64,000 nt of DNA from Roseiarcus sp963833955 (GCA_963833955.1 CAWHZY010000003.1:62001-126000); one strand, 5' to 3'. Numbered from the stretch's first letter, positions 25,844 through 35,653 are shown. Notes: generated from the letters alone by a model not told the origin. Translations and numbers: made by a program.

Positions 25844-27997
25844 ATGACGATCGGCGAGTGGGCCGGAAGGTTACGCTATCGATATGTCCCCGATCATGTG
25901 GTCGGCGAGGTGCTCGGCAGGAGGTGGATGGACAATGTCATTCCCGTCACCCTGCTCATCGCGCTCGCGATTTTTCTTGCGACCGCAATTCCAAACTTCA
26001 CCGCGGTCGGAAACATCTCCGACATCTCGCGGCAGGTCGGCGAACTCGGACTGATCGTCGTCGGCCTGACGATCGTCATGCTCGCGGGCGGGATCGATCT
26101 GAGCGTCGGCTCGAATTTCGCCCTGGCCAATGTGACCGCGTTGGCGTTGATCAATGTCGCGAAATGGCCGATCGAGGCGGCGATCGCGGCGACGATTGGC
26201 GTCGGCGCGCTGGTCGGGCTGATCAACGGCTTCCTCATTGGCTTTCTCAGGTTGCGGGCGTTTTTGACGACCCTCGTGACGCTGACGCTCGTCCGGGCCG
26301 TCGTCGACCTCTTGCTCGAGGTCTATTCGGTCAGGATCGCGACCGGCGATGTCAATTCCTCGCTCTGGGACTTCGTCGGCGCCGGATCGATTCTGGGCGC
26401 TCCCTTCAGTTTCATGCTTCTGATCGGCGTTGCGATCGTCGCGCACTTCGTGCTCACCCGGCTCCGCGTCGGCTGGCGCATCATGGCGGTCGGCGGATCA
26501 CGTCGCGCGGCCTACAATGCCGGCATTTCCGTGCCGCGCACCGTGTGCCTCACCTACGTCGTCTCCGGAATCCTCTCCGCGCTCGCCGGGGTCCTTTATG
26601 CATCGCGGCTGTCCGGCGCCGGTCCGGACACCGGCATCGGTCTCGAGCTCACGGCCGTCACCGCGGCGCTGATCGGCGGCAACAGCGTTGGCGGCGGCCG
26701 CGGTTCGGTGGGCAAGGCCCTGATGGGGACGATCATCGTCTCCCTGCTCGTGAACGGGCTGGTCCGGCTCGGGTTGCAGAACGGGGCGTCGTCGATGGTC
26801 GTCGGGGCCGTCCTGCTCATCGCGATCGCCATCGACGTGCGCTGGACGAGGTGGCGACACAGTCTCCGCGCCAAGGTCTACGTTTCTCCGGGCTATCTCG
26901 CGCTTCCGACCGCTCCGCTCTTTATGTCCGACCCGTCTTCGCCCTATGCGATGAACGACCGCCTGCGCGATGTCGAGGTCATCGGACTGGGCGAGGTCGA
27001 CGGTCCCGAGGACGTCATTCTCGATCAGGACGCGAACCTTTATTGCAGCGTGCGTCAGGGAGAGATCGTCCGCTTCCTCGCTCCCGACTACGTCAAGCGC
27101 GAAGTCTATGCGCATGTCGGCGGCCGGCCGCTCGGCATGGCCTTCGACAAGGACGGCGGGCTCGTCGTGTGCATCGGCGGCATGGGCCTCTATCGCGTCG
27201 ACAAGCTTCGCAAGGTCCAGAAAATAACCGCGGAGACCAACCGCTCGCGGCTCTCGGTCATTGATGATTCCCGCATGCGCCTTGCAGACGATCTCGACAT
27301 CGCGCCCGATGGCAAAATCTATTTCAGCGAGGCCACGATTCGCTACGGGTTCGAGGAATGGGTGGTCGACGCCCTGGAGGGCCGCGGAAACGGCCGGATC
27401 ATCCGATACGATCCCGCAACCGGCGTCACCCGGACGATCCTTCGCAATCTTCTATTCGCCAACGGCGTCTGCATGGCGCACGACAACAAGTCGTTTCTGT
27501 TCGCGGAAACCTGGGGGTGCCGGATCAGCCGCTACTGGCTGGAAGGCCCAAAAGAGGGAACGACCGAGGTCGTTATCGCCGGCCTTCCCGGCTATCCCGA
27601 CAATATCAATCGCGGGTCGCGCGGAACCTATTGGCTGGGGCTCGCTGGCACGCGGACGCCCTCGTACGACATGGCGATGACCATGCCGGCCTTCCGGCGC
27701 CGCATGGCGCGCCGCGTGGCCGGCGACGAGTGGCTGTTCCCCAATGTCAACGTCGGCTGCGTCGTGCATTTCGATGAGAATGGCGCCGTCATCGAGACTC
27801 TGTGGGACCGGGACGGCGAGAATCATCCGGCCATCACGTCGATGCGTGAGCATCGCGGCTATCTCTATCTCGGCGGCGTCACCAACAATCGGATCGGACG
27901 AATCAAATTGGCCGACGCCGATCGGGACTGGACCGGCCCCGAGTCTTATTGGGGCGGGTCCTATCGGGGCGAGTCCTATCGGGGAATAGGACGATGA
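25844..27997 (+). CDS. ABC transporter permease fused to an SMP-30/strictosidine-synthase-like propeller
   Basis: 717 residues. Residues ~1-345 form an RbsC-type permease ('GLIVVGLTIVMLAGGIDLSVGS', 'AALIGGNSVGGGRGSVGKALMGT'). Residues ~375-700 form a soluble beta-propeller of the SMP-30/strictosidine synthase kind ('GPEDVILDQDANLYCSV', 'RLADDLDIAPDGKIYFSE', 'FANGVCMAHDNKSFLFAETW', 'GYPDNINRGSRGTYWLGLAG'). The propeller follows the last permease span by a ~40-residue linker and would lie on the cytoplasmic side if topology is standard, placing a lactonase-like hydrolase at the channel exit. The C-terminus has a small Gly/Ser/Tyr/Arg repeat. The stop overlaps the next start (ATGA). Confidence 0.88.
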   Translation: MTIGEWAGRLRYRYVPDHVVGEVLGRRWMDNVIPVTLLIALAIFLATAIPNFTAVGNISDISRQVGELGLIVVGLTIVMLAGGIDLSVGSNFALANVTALALINVAKWPIEAAIAATIGVGALVGLINGFLIGFLRLRAFLTTLVTLTLVRAVVDLLLEVYSVRIATGDVNSSLWDFVGAGSILGAPFSFMLLIGVAIVAHFVLTRLRVGWRIMAVGGSRRAAYNAGISVPRTVCLTYVVSGILSALAGVLYASRLSGAGPDTGIGLELTAVTAALIGGNSVGGGRGSVGKALMGTIIVSLLVNGLVRLGLQNGASSMVVGAVLLIAIAIDVRWTRWRHSLRAKVYVSPGYLALPTAPLFMSDPSSPYAMNDRLRDVEVIGLGEVDGPEDVILDQDANLYCSVRQGEIVRFLAPDYVKREVYAHVGGRPLGMAFDKDGGLVVCIGGMGLYRVDKLRKVQKITAETNRSRLSVIDDSRMRLADDLDIAPDGKIYFSEATIRYGFEEWVVDALEGRGNGRIIRYDPATGVTRTILRNLLFANGVCMAHDNKSFLFAETWGCRISRYWLEGPKEGTTEVVIAGLPGYPDNINRGSRGTYWLGLAGTRTPSYDMAMTMPAFRRRMARRVAGDEWLFPNVNVGCVVHFDENGAVIETLWDRDGENHPAITSMREHRGYLYLGGVTNNRIGRIKLADADRDWTGPESYWGGSYRGESYRGIGR

Positions 27998-29073
27998 ACC
28001 CGCTCAGGAAGGCGGTCGACAGCTGGTTTGGCCGCGGCGAAGCGTCGATCACGATTCCGCCGATGGACGGCGCCTTCCGCCCCAACGATCTTTTGGATCT
28101 CGCGCCGTCGACTCTCGAGGCGCCGGCGCCTGATTGCCTCGCCGTCACCTCGCACGGCGTGATCGTCTCCTCGGACCGTTCGCTTTTGCGCATCGACAAG
28201 CCCGGCAGCGCCGAGATCGCGTCCTTCGACAGGCCGATCAGCGCGCTGACCGGCCTGCCGGATGGCGGCGCGGCGGTCGGCTTGGTCGACGGCGGGATCG
28301 CCTTCGTCGGGGGCGAGCGTGGCGGAACGACGCTCGCCAAAAACCCTGTGCTCGCCTGCATCACGGCGCTCGCGCCAGCTTCGGACGGAGCCTTGCTCGT
28401 CGCCAACGGCTCGGCGACCAACGGGCCGGCGGCCTGGAAGCGCGACCTGATGGAGAAGAACGCTTCCGGTTCCGTATGGCGCCTCGACCGGCAGGGCGCC
28501 GCCACGCGCCTTGCGGGCGATCTGACCTACCCTTACGGCCTCCTCGAAGACGCTGGCTCGATCGTGGTCTCGGAGAGCTGGCGTTGCGCGCTGACGCGGA
28601 TTTTTCCCGGCGCCGACGGCCGCAAGGAGCCCGTGCTGGAGAACCTTCCCGCCTATCCCAGCCGCCTGTCGCGGGCGGACGACAGGACGATCTGGCTCGC
28701 GCTGTTTGCGCCGCGCAGCCAGCTTGTCGAATTCGTGCTCAGCGAAGACGGCTACCGAGGCCGCATGATCCGCGAGATCCACGCCGACTACTGGGTTGCA
28801 CCGTGTCTGCGCTCGGGCGCAACGCCGCTGGAGCCGACGCAACAGGGCGGCGTCAAACAGCTCGGCGTGTTGAAGCCATGGTCGCCCAGCCGATCCTACG
28901 GATTGGTCGCGCGTCTCGATCCGGCATTTCGTCCGATCGCCAGTCTGCACAGCCGTGCAAACGGGCGCCGGCACGGCGTCACGAGCTGCCTCATGGTGGA
29001 CAAGCGGCTTTTCTTTGCCGCCAAAGGCGACGGAATTGTCGCCTCGCGGACTTACGAAGGACTGGCTTCATGA
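27994..29073 (+). CDS. SMP-30/strictosidine-synthase-like beta-propeller protein
   Basis: 359 residues from ATG 27994, coupled to the permease-propeller gene by a 4-base overlap. It has no signal peptide, so it should be cytoplasmic. Recognisable propeller blades include 'LTYPYGLLEDAGSIVVSESWRCALTRIF' and 'LPAYPSRLSRADDRTIWLALFAPRS', matching the strictosidine-synthase-like region of the preceding protein. It is probably a diverged tandem relative that forms a pair with it. Catalytic residues are not obvious, so a sensor or scaffold role is also possible. Confidence 0.75.
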   Translation: MNPLRKAVDSWFGRGEASITIPPMDGAFRPNDLLDLAPSTLEAPAPDCLAVTSHGVIVSSDRSLLRIDKPGSAEIASFDRPISALTGLPDGGAAVGLVDGGIAFVGGERGGTTLAKNPVLACITALAPASDGALLVANGSATNGPAAWKRDLMEKNASGSVWRLDRQGAATRLAGDLTYPYGLLEDAGSIVVSESWRCALTRIFPGADGRKEPVLENLPAYPSRLSRADDRTIWLALFAPRSQLVEFVLSEDGYRGRMIREIHADYWVAPCLRSGATPLEPTQQGGVKQLGVLKPWSPSRSYGLVARLDPAFRPIASLHSRANGRRHGVTSCLMVDKRLFFAAKGDGIVASRTYEGLAS

Positions 29074-30608
29074 CCGAGCCGCTGCTTCCGGAAACACCGC
29101 CGCTTTCCGAAACTCCGCTTTTGGAAATGAGAAAAATATCCAAGGAATATCGGGGCGTCGCCGCGCTGAAGAATATCGATTTCCAACTTCGCCGCGGCGA
29201 GGTCCACGCGATCGTCGGAGAGAACGGGGCCGGCAAGTCGACGCTGGTCAAGATCCTGTCCGGCGTGGTCGCGCCCTCGGCGGGCGAAATCCGCCTCGCC
29301 GGCGATCGCATTGAGATCGCCGGCCCCGCGTTTGCGCGGCGGTACGGGATCGCGATGGTCTATCAGGAGACCAGTCTTGTGCCGACGCTGACCGTCGCGC
29401 AAAATCTCTATCTGGGCGACGAGAAATTCTACAATCGCCTGCGGGGCGCCTATATCGAGGCGCAGCAGTTTCTCCAGTCCCTCAACTTCCCCGTCGACCC
29501 CACGGCGAGCGTCCAGTCGCTCGGCACCGCGAAGCGCCAGATGGTCGAAATCGCGCGGGCGGTGCGTCTCAACGCCAAAGTCATCATCTTCGACGAACCG
29601 ACCGCAACGCTAACGCCCGAGGAAAAGCATCATCTCTTCACGCTCATCGATCGACTGCGCAAGGAGCAGGTTTCGATCATCTTCATCAGCCATGCCTTGG
29701 AGGAAGCGCTCGACATCTCCGATCGCATCACCGTCCTCAGGGACGGCGCCCACATCGTCACGGCGGACGCGAAAACCTTCTCGCGCGAAACGCTCATTCG
29801 CCACATGGTCGGCCGCTCGCTGAGCGATGAGCTTTATGGTCGCCCGGGCGACAATTCCAGGGTGCGGCCGCCCGGAGAAAAGATCCTCAGCGTACAAAAC
29901 CTGTCGATGCAGAACGTGGTGCGGAACACGTCGTTTTCGATTTTCGCCGGGCAGGTCACCGGCCTGTTCGGGCTTGTCGGCTCGGGTCGCACGGAGACCG
30001 CCAAAATCATCGCGGGCGTCGTCAAGCGCGACCTCTTTCATGGCGGCGACGTGCGCCTCAATGGAAAATCCGTGCGCTACCGCACGCCACGCGATGCGGT
30101 CGTCGACGGCGTCGTCTATGTCACCGAAGACCGCAAGGGCGATGGTTTTTTCGAGACCATGTCGGTCGCGGAAAATGTTTATATGGGGCACATCTCGAGC
30201 CCCAAGTCGCACGGGGCTGTCGCCAGCATGAGCGAGATGAAGGCGCTGGCGGCCGAGTGGACGAACAAGCTCAACATCAAGACGTTGAACAGCGACGCTC
30301 GCGTGATCGAACTTTCGGGCGGCAATCAGCAGAAGGTGGTGATTGCGAAAGCGCTGGTCCAGGCGCCCAGGCTGATCATCTTCGACGAGCCGACGCGCGG
30401 CGTCGACGTCGGCGCGATCGCCGAGATCCACAATATGATCGGCAGTCTCGCCGACGAAGGTCTCGCGGTGGTCGTCATATCCTCGTACCTGCCGGAAATC
30501 CTCAGCCTGTCGGACCGGATTTTGGTCTCGAGACAGGGCCGCATCGTCGAAGAGCTTTCGCCCGGGGAGGCGACGTCCGAAGCCGTCATGTTCGCCGCCG
30601 TGCATTAG
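29070..30608 (+). CDS. Sugar ABC transporter ATP-binding protein (RbsA-like)
   Basis: 512 residues from ATG 29070, overlapping the preceding stop by 4 bases. Two ABC modules: the first has Walker A GENGAGKST and Walker B VIIFDEPTATL with a divergent signature; the second has the degenerate Walker A GLVGSGRTE, the signature LSGGNQQKV and Walker B LIIFDEPTRGVDV. This duplicated arrangement is that of ribose/xylose-type ATPases. It energises the two permeases upstream. A hairpin (30614-30621 with 30651-30658) after the stop may end the operon. Confidence 0.93.
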   Translation: MTEPLLPETPPLSETPLLEMRKISKEYRGVAALKNIDFQLRRGEVHAIVGENGAGKSTLVKILSGVVAPSAGEIRLAGDRIEIAGPAFARRYGIAMVYQETSLVPTLTVAQNLYLGDEKFYNRLRGAYIEAQQFLQSLNFPVDPTASVQSLGTAKRQMVEIARAVRLNAKVIIFDEPTATLTPEEKHHLFTLIDRLRKEQVSIIFISHALEEALDISDRITVLRDGAHIVTADAKTFSRETLIRHMVGRSLSDELYGRPGDNSRVRPPGEKILSVQNLSMQNVVRNTSFSIFAGQVTGLFGLVGSGRTETAKIIAGVVKRDLFHGGDVRLNGKSVRYRTPRDAVVDGVVYVTEDRKGDGFFETMSVAENVYMGHISSPKSHGAVASMSEMKALAAEWTNKLNIKTLNSDARVIELSGGNQQKVVIAKALVQAPRLIIFDEPTRGVDVGAIAEIHNMIGSLADEGLAVVVISSYLPEILSLSDRILVSRQGRIVEELSPGEATSEAVMFAAVH

Positions 30609-31067
30609 GCGGGAACGCCCAGTTCGCCGACATCGAGCGGACGAACCGAGTGGGCGTTAGGTGCAGGCGCAGGGCACGGCAGTCAGCGGTGGGTTCCAAC
30701 GTTCTACCTCAGGGCGGCTCAGGGGCGCAGCAGTTGCCGGAAGGGAGACTCGACTCGCTGCCGCGCCCCAGGCCCCAGCCGAGGATTCGTCCAGCCGGAG
30801 CGAGGCTACAACAAGGCTGGTGCTGGTGGGGTTCCCATGGTCCGCCAAGGAGGGCGCCCGGAAGCCCAAGCCCGATCAATCATAGCACGCCCAAGAGATA
30901 TTTTACGTGCACATCACACAGCAGGCCGATCACGACGAGGAGGTCAACCCAACACCAACCCACGAGGGTAGGACGGTAGTTTACCAGAAAATGTTCAGTG
31001 TATTCAGGGCCTTCAAAGGACCAACGACGGGCAAATAATGCACCGAGCTGGTCGTCAATAAAACGCA
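30609..31067. other. Gene-poor stretch after the sugar transporter operon
   Basis: Apart from the hairpin at 30614-30658 I see no supported gene. A 62-residue minus-strand frame at 30880-31068 (starting MRFIDDQ, with a hydrophobic 'DLLVVIGLLCDV') lacks a good ribosome binding site and stays unassigned. Local GC is lower than in the flanks, so this may be the remnant of an insertion next to the tRNA gene. Confidence 0.4.
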
Positions 31068-31184
31068 TCACTGAACATCAGGGCGGCAAGGAAAATTGTC
31101 AGTGTTGACGATAGCCGGCCGAACGCTTCCCGCGGCCATCAGAAATCCCGGCAGAAGCGCCGTGGACTTGACCGAGTGCGACAT
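31068..31184 (-). CDS. Possible 38-residue ORF, perhaps the remnant of a secreted protein
   Basis: ATG 31184 is preceded by an excellent GAGGAGGAG at good spacing. The product opens 'MSHSVKSTALLPGFLMAAGS' and continues with 'VRPAIV', which looks like a signal peptide, but ends after 38 residues. It is either a small secreted peptide or the surviving 5' end of a truncated gene. No homolog is recognised. Confidence 0.35.
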   Translation of the reverse strand: MSHSVKSTALLPGFLMAAGSVRPAIVNTDNFPCRPDVQ

Positions 31185-31400
31185 CTTTCTCCTCCTCGCC
31201 CTGTGGAGTTTTCCCACCGCATAATAGCCAAGCGGGCGCTTTGAGCCATACCCCATCACCGATGCCGCTCATCGGGCAGAGGCGGGGGTTTATTTTCATC
31301 GCTCCCGCTCGGGGCGCCTTGGCAGGGTGGCTTAGTGCCTGGCTCAGAAGTTCTCCCAAAACACCCTTTAACTCACTGAGATCATTACATATAACGAGAT

Positions 31401-31474
31401 TGGCTGGGGGACCTGGATTCGAACCAAGATTGACGGAGTCAGAGTCCGCAGTTCTACCGTTGAACTATCCCCCA
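31401..31474 (-). tRNA. tRNA-Gln (anticodon CTG)
   Basis: The minus strand folds as a 74-nt tRNA including an encoded CCA. The acceptor is TGGGGGA paired with TCCCCCA, with discriminator G. The T arm contains GGTTCGAATCC. The anticodon stem GCGGA/TCCGT holds the loop CTCTGAC, giving anticodon CTG for CAG glutamine codons. It lies about 150 bases beyond the 3' end of dnaE on the same strand. Confidence 0.95.
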
Positions 31475-31626
31475 ACGGCCGCCTAAAGACGCGTTTTTGC
31501 GCGTCGGCGTGGCGCGTCAATAGCGAAGCGGGGCGGGGGGCGCAAGCGCCTCGGAACGGTGGGCGCCTTTCCATCCCCGCCGGCGATCCCGCGAGCGTCC
31601 CGAACATGTGGCGCGGGCCGCGCGCC

Positions 31627-34600
31627 TCAGACCTGCTCCACCGCCACCACCCCCGGCGCGGCCTTGAGCGCGCCGGCGATCGCCGCGCTCACCGAATAGC
31701 GGCCTGGCAGGCGGATTTCGACCTCGCCCTCCTGCGGCCCCAGGATCAGGACCAGCGAGACCTCGCCTTCGCCGGGCGCGGTCAGGCGCCGCTCGATCGA
31801 TTCGAGCGGCGCTTCGTCGCGCACGAACACCCTGAGACCCTTTTGCACCTTCGCGGCGGCTTCGGTGAGCCGCTCGACATTGACGATGCGCGCGCGCACA
31901 TCCTCGCCTTCGACCGCCGCCTGCAGCGTCACCAGGACGTCGGCGCCTTTCTCCAGAAGATCGCGGAACTGGCTCAAGCCCTCCTGAAACAGGATCGCCT
32001 CATAAGTTCCGGAGGGATCGGAGAGTTGCACGATGCCGATCTTGCCGCCGTTCCTCGTCCGCCTTTCATAACGATCGAGCACACTCGCCCCGAGACGCCC
32101 GGTCGAGGCGCCGTTGCGCACCGAGCGCGCGAACTCGGCCCACCGCGTGGCCCTCAAGCGCTTGAGCGCCGCGTCGTAAACTTCGAGCGGATGGCCGGAG
32201 AGGAAGAAGCCGACGGCGTCGAACTCGCGCCGCAGCCGCTCCGATTCGGGCCATGGCGCGGCGCGCGCCCGGACCGGCGCCGCCTCCGTTTCCTTAAATA
32301 GCGCGTTCTGTCCGGCCGCCTTCTGCATCACCTCGCGATTGGCGATCGCCAGCATCGGCTCGATCGCCGCGAACGCCGCAGACCGATTCGAACTCCAGGC
32401 CATCGAAGGCGCCGGCAGCAGCAAGGCTCTCGAGCGCCTTCTTGTTGACGGCGCGGGGATCGAGCCGCGCCGCCATGTCTCCGAGCGAAGCGAACGGGCG
32501 CGCGCGGCGCGCGTCGACCAGCGCCTCGGCCTGCGCTTCGCCGACGCCCTTGATTGCGCTCAGCGCGTAATGGATGGTCGGCGCCCCGGCCTCCGTTCGC
32601 ACGTCGAAATCGACGAGAGATTCATTGACCGAGGGCGCGATCACCTTGATGCCGAGGCGTTGCGCCTCGGTGCGGAATTCGGCGAGCTTGTCGGTGTTCC
32701 CCTTATCGAGCGTCATGGAGGCTGCGAGGAATTCCGCCGGATGGTTGGCCTTGAACCAGCCGGTCCAATAGGCGATCAGCGCATAGGCCGCGGCGTGACT
32801 CTTGTTGAAGCCGTAGTCGGCGAACTTGGCGAGGAGATCGAAGATCTCGTCCGCCTTGGCGCGGGTGAGGCCGCGCTCGACCGCGCCATCGACGAAACGG
32901 GCGCGCTGCGCGTCCATCTCCTTCTTGATCTTCTTGCCCATCGCGCGGCGCAGCATGTCGGCTTCGCCGAGCGAATAGCCCGACAGCGTCTGCGCGATCT
33001 GCATCACCTGTTCCTGATAGATGATGACGCCGTAGGTCTCGCTCAGGACTGGTTCGATCAGGGCATGGATGTAGTCCGGCTTCTCCTGTCCAAGCTTGCG
33101 GGCGCAATAGGTCGGAATGTTCGCCATCGGGCCCGGCCGATAGAGGGCGACCAGGGCGATGAGGTCCTCGAACCGGTCGGCGCGCATGTCGACCAGCGCC
33201 TTGCGCATGCCGCCGCTTTCCACCTGGAACACGCCGATTGTTTCGCCGCGCCCGAGCATCGCGTAGGTCTTGGAATCGTCGAGGGGGATCTTGCCAAGGT
33301 CGATCGCTTCGCCGCGGCGGGCGATGAGATCGACCGCCCGCTTGAGGACGGTCAGCGTCTTCAACCCTAGGAAGTCGAACTTCACCAGGCCCGCCTGCTC
33401 GACCCATTTCATGTTGAACTGGGTCGCCGGCATCGCCGATTTGGGGTCGCGGTAAAGCGGCGCGAGCTCGATCAGCGGCCGGTCGCCGATGACGACGCCG
33501 GCGGCGTGGGTCGAGGCGTTCGAGTAAAGGCCCTCGAGCCGTTCGGCGATCGCCAGCATTTTGGCGACCTTCTGGTCCGCCTTCGCCGCTTCCTGCAGCC
33601 GCGCCTCGTCCGCCACCGCCTGCTTGAGCGTCACCGGATGGGCCGGATTCTGCGGCACGAGCTTGGCGAGCTTGTCGACCTGGCCGAGCGGCATTTCCAG
33701 CACGCGGCCGACGTTGCGCAGGACGCCGCGGGCCAGGAACGAGCCGAAGGTGATGATCTGCGCCACGCGGTCGGCGCCGTAGCGCTCGCGCACGTAAGCG
33801 ATCACTTCGTCGCGGCGGTCCTGGCAGAAGTCGATGTCGAAATCGGGCATCGAGATGCGTTCGGGATTGAGGAAGCGCTCGAACAGGAGGCCGAACCTCA
33901 AGGGATCGAGATCGGTGATGGTGAGCGCCCAGGCGACGACCGAGCCCGCTCCCGAACCGCGCCCCGGACCGACCGGGATGCCTTGCGCTTTCGCCCATTG
34001 GATGAAGTCGGCGACGATGAGGAAATAGCCGGCGAACTTCATGTTGACGATGACGTCGAGCTCGAAGGCGAGGCGCTTTGTATAGTCTTCCTCGGTGCGT
34101 CCAGGGGTCAGCCCATGCGCGGCGAGGCGTGCGCTCAGGCCCTCGCTCGCCTGACGTCTGAGCTCGCGCTCCTCGTCAAGAGGAGCGCCGCCAGCGACCG
34201 AAAAGCGCGGCAGGATCGGCTTTCGCGTCAAGGGCCGATAGGCGCAGCGCATCGCGATCTCGACGCTGGCCTCGGTCGCCTCGGGGAGATCGGCGAACAA
34301 TTCGGTCATTTCAGCGCGCGTCTTGAACCGATGCTCGGGCGACAGGCGCCGGCGGTCGGCCATCGACACCACCGCGCCTTCGGCGACGCAGAGCAGCGCG
34401 TCATGCGCTTCATAGTCTGAGGCGTAAGCGAAATAGGGTTCGTTGGTCGCGACCAGGGGCAGGCCGACGCGGTCGGCGAGCGCGATCAGGTCAGGCTCGA
34501 TCGCGCGCTCGCTGTCGAGCCCGTGGCGCTGGATCTCGACATAGAGCCGTGAGCCGAAAACTTGCGTAAGGCGCCTGAGCCGGCTCTCCGCCAGATCGCC

Positions 34601-35083
34601 AAGTCCTGCTCTCAGCGCCCGGTCGATCGGCCCGCCAGGACCCCCGGTGAGCGCGATGAGCCCCGGGCATTCCTCCAGCGCGGCGAAGGGAAGGTGCGCA
34701 TCGTCGCCATCCTTGGGATCGAGCCACAAAGCGGAGGCGAGGCGCATCAGATGCTGGTAGCCGGACTCGTTCTGCGCCAGGAGAACGATGGGCGCGCGCG
34801 CATTGTCCCGCTCGACGCCACGCCAGAAGGCGGGCGCCGCGTCGGCGAAATCGACCGTCATCTGCGCGCCGATGATCGGCTGCACCCCGCTCTTGGCGAG
34901 CTTCTCCGAAAATTCGAGCGCGCCGAACAGGTTGTTCGTGTCGGTGATCGCCAAGGCCGGCATTGCGTCGGCCTGGGCGAGCTTGGCCAGCGTCTCGACG
35001 GTCAGCGCGCCCTCGCGCAGCGAATAGGCGCTGTGCACGTGAAGATGCACGAAACCGACGGCCTTGATGACGGACGAGTCCAT
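31627..35083 (-). pseudogene. dnaE: DNA polymerase III subunit alpha DnaE, frameshifted near the 3' end
   Basis: The replicative polymerase catalytic subunit. The N-terminal PHP domain begins 'FVHLHVHSAYSLREG', and the catalytic aspartates lie in 'ISMPDFDIDFCQDRR'. The frame leaves the conserved text at 'AGAFDGLEFESV', while the frame from 32424 downward continues it as 'SNRSAAFAAIEPMLAIANRE'. One extra base in the AA pair at 32391-32392 (plus strand) explains this: 'LESNRSA' is restored when it is removed. The full span is 3 x 1152 + 1 bases, so the corrected protein is 1151 residues, normal for DnaE1 and too close to the replicative form to be the mutagenic DnaE2. An essential gene should be intact, so a sequencing indel is likely. 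Confidence 0.93.
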
Positions 35084-35158
35084 GGCTGAATTGTCGCAAG
35101 AGCCGGCGCGTGGGTCGACCCCGGGCGAGACATCGCCTGTGGATGACGGCCGCCCGCG

Positions 35159-35263
35159 TCACGAGCCGATGGCGCGGGCGATGAAGGCAATCATGATCAG
35201 GAACGCCCCAAGGGCGGCGATCTCGGTGATGTCGCGAAGGGCATAAGCGGCGATGGGATGCAT
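35159..35263 (-). CDS. 34-residue single-span membrane microprotein under a LexA-type operator
   Basis: ATG 35263 has a perfect AAGGAGG 5-6 bases upstream. The product has a short polar N-terminus (MHPIAAYALRDITE) and one hydrophobic segment, 'IAALGAFLIMIAFIA' (residues ~15-29), ending 'RAIGS'. It lies 75 bases upstream of dnaE on the same strand. A near-consensus promoter with an embedded LexA box precedes it. Size, membrane segment and SOS-type operator recall SidA, the 29-residue SOS-induced division inhibitor of Caulobacter, but I see no clear sequence match and do not assign that function. Confidence 0.7.
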   Translation of the reverse strand: MHPIAAYALRDITEIAALGAFLIMIAFIARAIGS

Positions 35264-35290
35264 CTCGACCTCCTTGATCTCGGTCTATTC

Positions 35291-35319
35291 ATGATATGTT
35301 CTCTTCTTGTTCGTGTCAA
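35291..35319 (-). promoter_or_regulatory. Sigma70-type promoter with an alphaproteobacterial LexA (SOS) box in the spacer
   Basis: On the minus strand, -35 TTGACA (35314-35319) and -10 TATCAT (35291-35296) are 17 bases apart. The spacer contains GAAC-N7-GAAC (35298-35312), which reads GTTC-N7-GTTC on the plus strand, the known LexA box of alphaproteobacteria. LexA bound here would block RNA polymerase. The transcript would cover the 34-codon gene and could continue into dnaE. Confidence 0.8.
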
Positions 35320-35420
35320 CTCGCGCGACGAAGGGCAGCGCGCGAACCGGGAGGCGTGGTTAACGTAAGGGAAGGTCTCGGGGCGCATCGCCATTGGAGC
35401 CAGGCGCGCGTGGATGGAAT

Positions 35421-35550
35421 CGTCGTCGCGAGAAGCGTAAGCGACGTGGCGATCCAGAGGACCTAGGGCGCCCACATTCCCTGGACTGCTTCGCCATAGC
35501 CCGTCCGGAAGGACGGGCGTCTTTCGACGCCCTAGGGCTCGCAATGACGG
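35421..35550. repeat. REP-like palindrome interrupted by the double-hairpin element, copy B
   Basis: The left arm (35421-35460) and right arm (35478-35493 plus 35536-35550, 'CTCGCAATGACGG') form the same imperfect palindrome as the element at 62254-62355. The right arm is interrupted by the double hairpin: stem 1 CCCGTCC/GGACGGG around 35500-35517, and stem 2 GGGCGTC/GACGCCC around a TTTC loop (35515-35532). This is a nested repeat and the main content of the gap 35320-35653. Confidence 0.75.
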
Positions 35551-35653
35551 TCCCGGCACGAGCTAAACGCAATTGCTCTTGCAATTGTGCATCGCGTCAA
35601 AAGCGGCCTCCAGCTTTGAAGGCCGTCTCTACATCAGAACGCGCGCCGGCCTT

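Noticed and set aside
30661..30885. A 74-codon plus-strand ORF after the sugar transporter
   Set aside because: No ribosome binding site, composition of random GC-rich sequence, no recognisable fold.
31401..31626. tRNA-Gln as an integration site for a genomic island
   Set aside because: I found no repeated tRNA 3' end or integrase in the window; the adjacent gene-poor stretch is suggestive but not enough.
31627..35083. DnaE2 (ImuC), suggested by the nearby LexA box
   Set aside because: Restored length (1151) and replicative-type text fit DnaE1; no imuA/imuB are adjacent. The box directly serves the small upstream ORF.
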